Origin: Spirochaetales bacterium
Lineage (GTDB): Bacteria > Spirochaetota > Spirochaetia > Sphaerochaetales > Sphaerochaetaceae
Direction: 5' to 3'
Length of the DNA stretch: 14,223 nucleotides
NCBI GenBank assembly: GCA_022771185.1
Contig: JALFCJ010000049.1
Coordinates: 1-14,223 of the forward strand
Of this stretch, positions 13,023-14,223 are shown piece after piece. The notes under the pieces were generated by a model, which was given only the letters and a program-made list of their open reading frames with translations, was not told the DNA's origin and searched no databases. Positions within the stretch are counted from its first letter, which is position 1; the number at the start of each line of letters is the position of its first letter. A program made the position numbers and the translations under genes.

Positions 13023-14223
13023 TGATCGATACTTATATTCAGAAGTTCTTCGATATGATGATGGAGTGTTATGGCGTCTCTTCCTGGATCTATGATGATA
13101 ACTTAGAAGTTTTATACACAACTAGTGAAAGCCCCAATCTTTATAAAGTCCTACTTTTAGGAAAAGGTAGAAAAGAAGCCATACTTGAGCATTATTCACA
13201 AAAAGACTCTCCTTTAATTGTCAGCGATGATATAGGGCTGATGTGGGGTGTCGTAAAGAATAAAAAAAAGAAAGACGATGACACTTACTATATACTTGGA
13301 CCTATTCTAAATAAAGAGCCTACTCCACAGATTTGGAATGATCTACTTGAGCCCTTAAGCCTTGAGTTCTCTAACAAATGGAATCTAATTAGCAACCTCA
13401 AGTATCTTCCATGTATATCTATTATTGTTTTCTTTCAACATGTCATAATACTTTCTTACTATGTTAACCAAGAAAATATAAGAACAAGCAATTTTGATTA
13501 TTACACCACTAGGCAAGTATCGAAGAAGAAAGCAAACGAAGAAAAGAAAGGTAAAGCTCCTCATGCTTCTCCTCTTACTGAGAAGAAGTTATTAGATATG
13601 GTTAGGACAGGAAACCTGGATTACCATAAAGTCCTAGCAGAAGCTGGAGTAGCCAGCCCTGGAATAAGAGTAGATAGCTCAGATCCAATCAGGCAGGCAA
13701 AGTATTCTGTCGTTGCGTTTATTACACTCTGTACCCGCGCTGCCATTGAAGGAGGCTTATCTAGCGAAATGGCATATACTCTCAGCGATACCTATACTCA
13801 AAGTGTGGACAACTCCCACTCTGTTTCTCAGGTAGCCGCAGTAAGCCACACAATGTACGAGGATTTTATAAGGCGAGTCAATAGAGTCAAGAACGAGGGA
13901 GATGTCTCTAGATCTGTTCGTCTTTGCTGCGATTATATCGATGTGCATCCAGAAGAAGAAATAACGCTTTCTCTCCTTGCTGACAAAGTGGGATACTCAG
14001 AGAATTACCTAGGTAGAAAGTTTAAGGCAGAGATGCATATGCCTATAAATGCCTATCTAAGGAAAGCCAGAGTCGAGAAGGCAAAGATGCTTCTATTATT
14101 CACTAATGAAAGCATCCAAGATATTGCTGACGAACTCCATTTCTGTTCTCAGAGCTACTTTGCTGAGGCCTTTAGAAAGGAGACTGGTTTAAGTCCTTTG
14201 GAATATAGAGATAAAAATAAGAA
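13022..14223 (+). CDS. AraC-type transcriptional regulator with large N-terminal domain (3' end outside window)
   Basis: A frame of 400 codons starts at ATG 13022, using the last A of the TetR stop, and stays open to the window edge. The C-terminal 100 visible residues are an AraC double HTH: 'ITLSLLADKVGYSENYLGRKFKAEMHMPINAYL' and 'IQDIADELHFCSQSYFAEAFRKETGLSPLEYR'. This is very near the normal domain end, so only a few codons should be missing. The N-terminal 290 residues ('CYGVSSWIYDDNLEVLYTT', 'PLIVSDDIGLMWGVV', 'TYYILGPIL') resemble the sensory part of long AraC regulators in Firmicutes that often sit next to sugar transport genes. 'RQAKYSVVAFITLCTRAAIEGGLSSEMAYTLSD' precedes the HTH. 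The ligand is unknown. Pairing with a TetR gene suggests joint control of the locus. Confidence 0.85.
   Translation, partial: MIDTYIQKFFDMMMECYGVSSWIYDDNLEVLYTTSESPNLYKVLLLGKGRKEAILEHYSQKDSPLIVSDDIGLMWGVVKNKKKKDDDTYYILGPILNKEPTPQIWNDLLEPLSLEFSNKWNLISNLKYLPCISIIVFFQHVIILSYYVNQENIRTSNFDYYTTRQVSKKKANEEKKGKAPHASPLTEKKLLDMVRTGNLDYHKVLAEAGVASPGIRVDSSDPIRQAKYSVVAFITLCTRAAIEGGLSSEMAYTLSDTYTQSVDNSHSVSQVAAVSHTMYEDFIRRVNRVKNEGDVSRSVRLCCDYIDVHPEEEITLSLLADKVGYSENYLGRKFKAEMHMPINAYLRKARVEKAKMLLLFTNESIQDIADELHFCSQSYFAEAFRKETGLSPLEYRDKNK

Noticed and set aside
1..14223. CRISPR arrays, tRNA or rRNA genes
   Set aside because: No regularly spaced repeats, no cloverleaf-like or rRNA-like conserved segments were seen on reading.

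Overview
This is a low-GC bacterial window with purine-rich Shine-Dalgarno sites (AAGGAG/GGAGG types) and heavy use of ATA and AGA codons. Its families (PF06541-type membrane protein, DUF6198-like protein, WHG-type and DhaS-like TetR regulators, GPH sugar transporter, short CxC-rich protein) are most typical of anaerobic Firmicutes (Clostridia/Erysipelotrichia). A spirochaete such as Treponema cannot be excluded. The taxon is inferred from family content only.

Left part, 1-2560. This is an accessory or decaying stretch: the C-terminal end of a PIN-family toxin cut by the window edge, a roughly 600 bp gene-poor gap with a possible transposase relic on the minus strand, a PF06541-type membrane protein, a GNAT acetyltransferase, and a clear PEBP (YbhB/YbcL) pseudogene.

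Middle part, 2600-9950, all on the plus strand. A WHG-type TetR regulator sits behind a near-consensus promoter overlaid by three related half-sites and is followed by a GNAT acetyltransferase fused to a SnoaL-like domain, ending at a terminator. Next come a DUF6198-like membrane protein and a tight three-gene operon: a CPBP-like membrane protein lacking key catalytic residues, a DUF1905 plus C39-like cysteine-peptidase protein, and a HEAQH zincin-like protein, closed by a terminator. I regard this operon as the least-described unit here. It is followed by a small conserved hypothetical, a MATE efflux gene broken by an in-frame TGA, a flavin-binding (PPOX-type) gene broken by a frameshift, and a 51-residue cysteine-rich protein.

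Right part, 9950-14223. This looks like a sugar-uptake control locus: a GPH-type MFS transporter and an AraC regulator read leftward, and a TetR regulator overlapping a second, window-truncated AraC-type regulator reads rightward. The shared divergent promoter region carries a perfect 11-bp inverted repeat whose arms sit just upstream of each start codon, which suggests TetR control of both sides.

At least three genes in a 7.7 kb stretch are disrupted by single lesions, so either the region is decaying or the assembly contains point errors.
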